Assembly: GCA_025774865.1 (NCBI GenBank)
Contig: JALGZO010000579.1
Location: 1-5,650 of the forward strand
Length of the DNA stretch: 5,650 nt
Direction: 5' to 3'
Source: a bacterium
GTDB taxonomy: Bacteria > ARS69
The notes beneath the pieces are model-generated. The model had not been told where the DNA came from and did no database searches. It saw only the letters and a program-made list of their open reading frames with translations. Positions 4,983 through 5,650 of this stretch are shown in pieces (position 1 is the first letter of the stretch; every line of letters begins with the position of its first letter). Made by a program: the position numbers and the translations under genes.

Positions 4983-5650
4983 GTGCGCTCCCTGCTCCGC
5001 TCCGTCGCACTTCTCTCGGTCGTCGCGGTTTCACCCGCAGCGGCATTCACGTGGAACGTCCCCGGCGACGCTCCGACGATCGCGGCGGCCGTCGATTCGG
5101 CGGCGGCCGGCGACACTGTTCTCATCGCCTGCGGCACCTACTTCGAGCACGACATCCCCCTCTCGCGCGAGATCACGATCCGGAGCACGACCGGTGCCCC
5201 CGACTGCGTCACGATCGACGCCCTGGGTCTGGGCCGCGTCTTCATCAGCGACATCCCGGAAGGAGACGCCCGGATCGAGGGCATCACCATCAAGGGTGGC
5301 TCGGCCGTGAGCCCGGGTCCGATCGCCGGCTGGGGAGGCGGCATGCTGTTCTTTGGCGGCTCGCCCACCCTCGTTCGCTGCGATTTCCAGGGGAACGGAG
5401 CCACGGTTGGCGGCGCCCTCGCGCTGACGGGGCACGGCGAATCCACCGTCATCGACTGCACGTTCCACGACAACATCGCAGAGCACGGAGCGGGCGTGCT
5501 TTTCCTGAGCGCCACCGCGACGGTGAGCGGCTGCACGATCTACGCAAACTCCGCGGACTCGCTCGGGGGCGGCGCTTACGCGAGTCTGTCCTTCGTCACA
5601 ATGAGCGACTGCACGTTCCACGGGAACTCGGCGCCCGAGGGGGGCGGCGC
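4983..5650 (+). CDS. secreted right-handed parallel beta-helix protein, N-terminal part
   Basis: The gene starts at GTG 4983 and is open to the right edge, so 222 codons are visible and the end is missing. Residues 1-21 (VRSLLRSVALLSVVAVSPAAA, initiator read as Met) are a signal peptide with cleavage near Ala21. Residues 24-57 (WNVPGDAPTIAAAV, AGDTVLIACGTYFEHD) are the N-terminal cap common to pectin-lyase-fold proteins of this kind, followed by ITIRSTTGAPDCVTIDA and the first coils (ARIEGITIKGG). After that come regular coils of 25-26 residues, each with Cys then a hydrophobic strand and a GG turn: CDFQGNGATVGGA, CTFHDNIAEHGAG, CTIYANSADSLGGG and CTFHGNSAPEGGG. This is the PbH1 / polymorphic-membrane-protein-like repeat. 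Proteins of this type are surface or extracellular and often end in the same sorting domain seen on the minus-strand genes; that end is outside the window. No polysaccharide-lyase catalytic residues are evident, so an adhesive or structural role is as likely as an enzymatic one. Confidence 0.85.
   Translation, partial: MRSLLRSVALLSVVAVSPAAAFTWNVPGDAPTIAAAVDSAAAGDTVLIACGTYFEHDIPLSREITIRSTTGAPDCVTIDALGLGRVFISDIPEGDARIEGITIKGGSAVSPGPIAGWGGGMLFFGGSPTLVRCDFQGNGATVGGALALTGHGESTVIDCTFHDNIAEHGAGVLFLSATATVSGCTIYANSADSLGGGAYASLSFVTMSDCTFHGNSAPEGGG
5453..5622 (+). repeat. direct repeat from beta-helix coils
   Basis: CGACTGCACGTTCCACG occurs at 5453-5469 and again at 5606-5622, identical over 17 nt and 153 nt (51 codons, two coils) apart. 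Both encode DCTFH. The coil between them has the related CTIYAN at the same position but differs in DNA sequence. This suggests growth of the gene by duplication of two-coil units or strong constraint on this turn. Confidence 0.6.

Noticed and set aside
5031-5621. Minus-strand open frames of 196 and 132 codons at the right end
   Set aside because: They are antisense to the beta-helix gene, whose plus-strand frame has a strong ribosome binding site, signal peptide and regular 25-26-residue coils.
1-5650. CRISPR array, tRNA, rRNA, insertion sequence or attachment site
   Set aside because: No regularly spaced repeats, cloverleaf, transposase motif or terminal inverted repeats were seen on either strand.

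Overview
The window reads as a high-GC, Gram-negative chromosomal fragment, probably from an uncultured lineage near the Fibrobacteres-Chlorobi-Bacteroidetes (FCB) assemblage, such as Candidatus Eisenbacteria or a similar candidate phylum. The reasons are two proteins on the minus strand ending in a PNP...IYDV.GR...G.Y type C-terminal sorting/FlgD-like Ig domain, a right-handed beta-helix secreted protein of the VPGDAPTI/ACGTYFEHDI type, and many signal peptides. The lineage is an inference from protein style; no marker gene is present.

Layout. (1) 2-1179, plus strand: the 3' end of an NrfD/HybB-like quinol-interacting membrane subunit, followed after 2 nt by a membrane-anchored GcvH-like (lipoyl-fold) protein that lacks the lipoyl lysine. 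This looks like the distal end of a respiratory membrane-complex operon. (2) 1186-2862, minus strand: a secreted arylsulfotransferase-family beta-propeller with a C-terminal sorting domain, converging on the first operon with only 6 nt between stop codons. (3) 2863-3068: a 206-bp gap holding a short stretch that translates to a Rossmann motif of the F420-dependent NADP oxidoreductase type, apparently a gene relic, plus a perfect 12-bp palindrome. (4) 3069-3509, minus: a small exported or membrane protein of unknown function. (5) 3519-4791, minus: a secreted Asp-box (BNR/sortilin-like) propeller protein whose N-terminal and C-terminal parts lie in different frames, with the break near 4413-4423 and an unusually short propeller. 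(6) 4792-4982: a divergent intergenic region with a plausible sigma70-like promoter and a small leader hairpin next to the ribosome binding site. (7) 4983 to the right edge, plus: the N-terminal part of a secreted parallel beta-helix protein starting at GTG. This gene is easily overlooked because it runs off the window.

How the parts fit. The plus-strand pair at the left belongs to energy metabolism (electron transfer from or to the quinone pool with an accessory lipoyl-fold protein). The rest is a secreted or cell-surface neighbourhood. The broken propeller gene and the 146-residue gene are 9 nt apart and were probably one transcript; the arylsulfotransferase-like gene follows after 206 bp and may have its own promoter. 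The most unusual items are the non-lipoylatable membrane-tethered GcvH-like protein, the split propeller gene, and the oxidoreductase relic. The last two may be real genomic scars or assembly artefacts.
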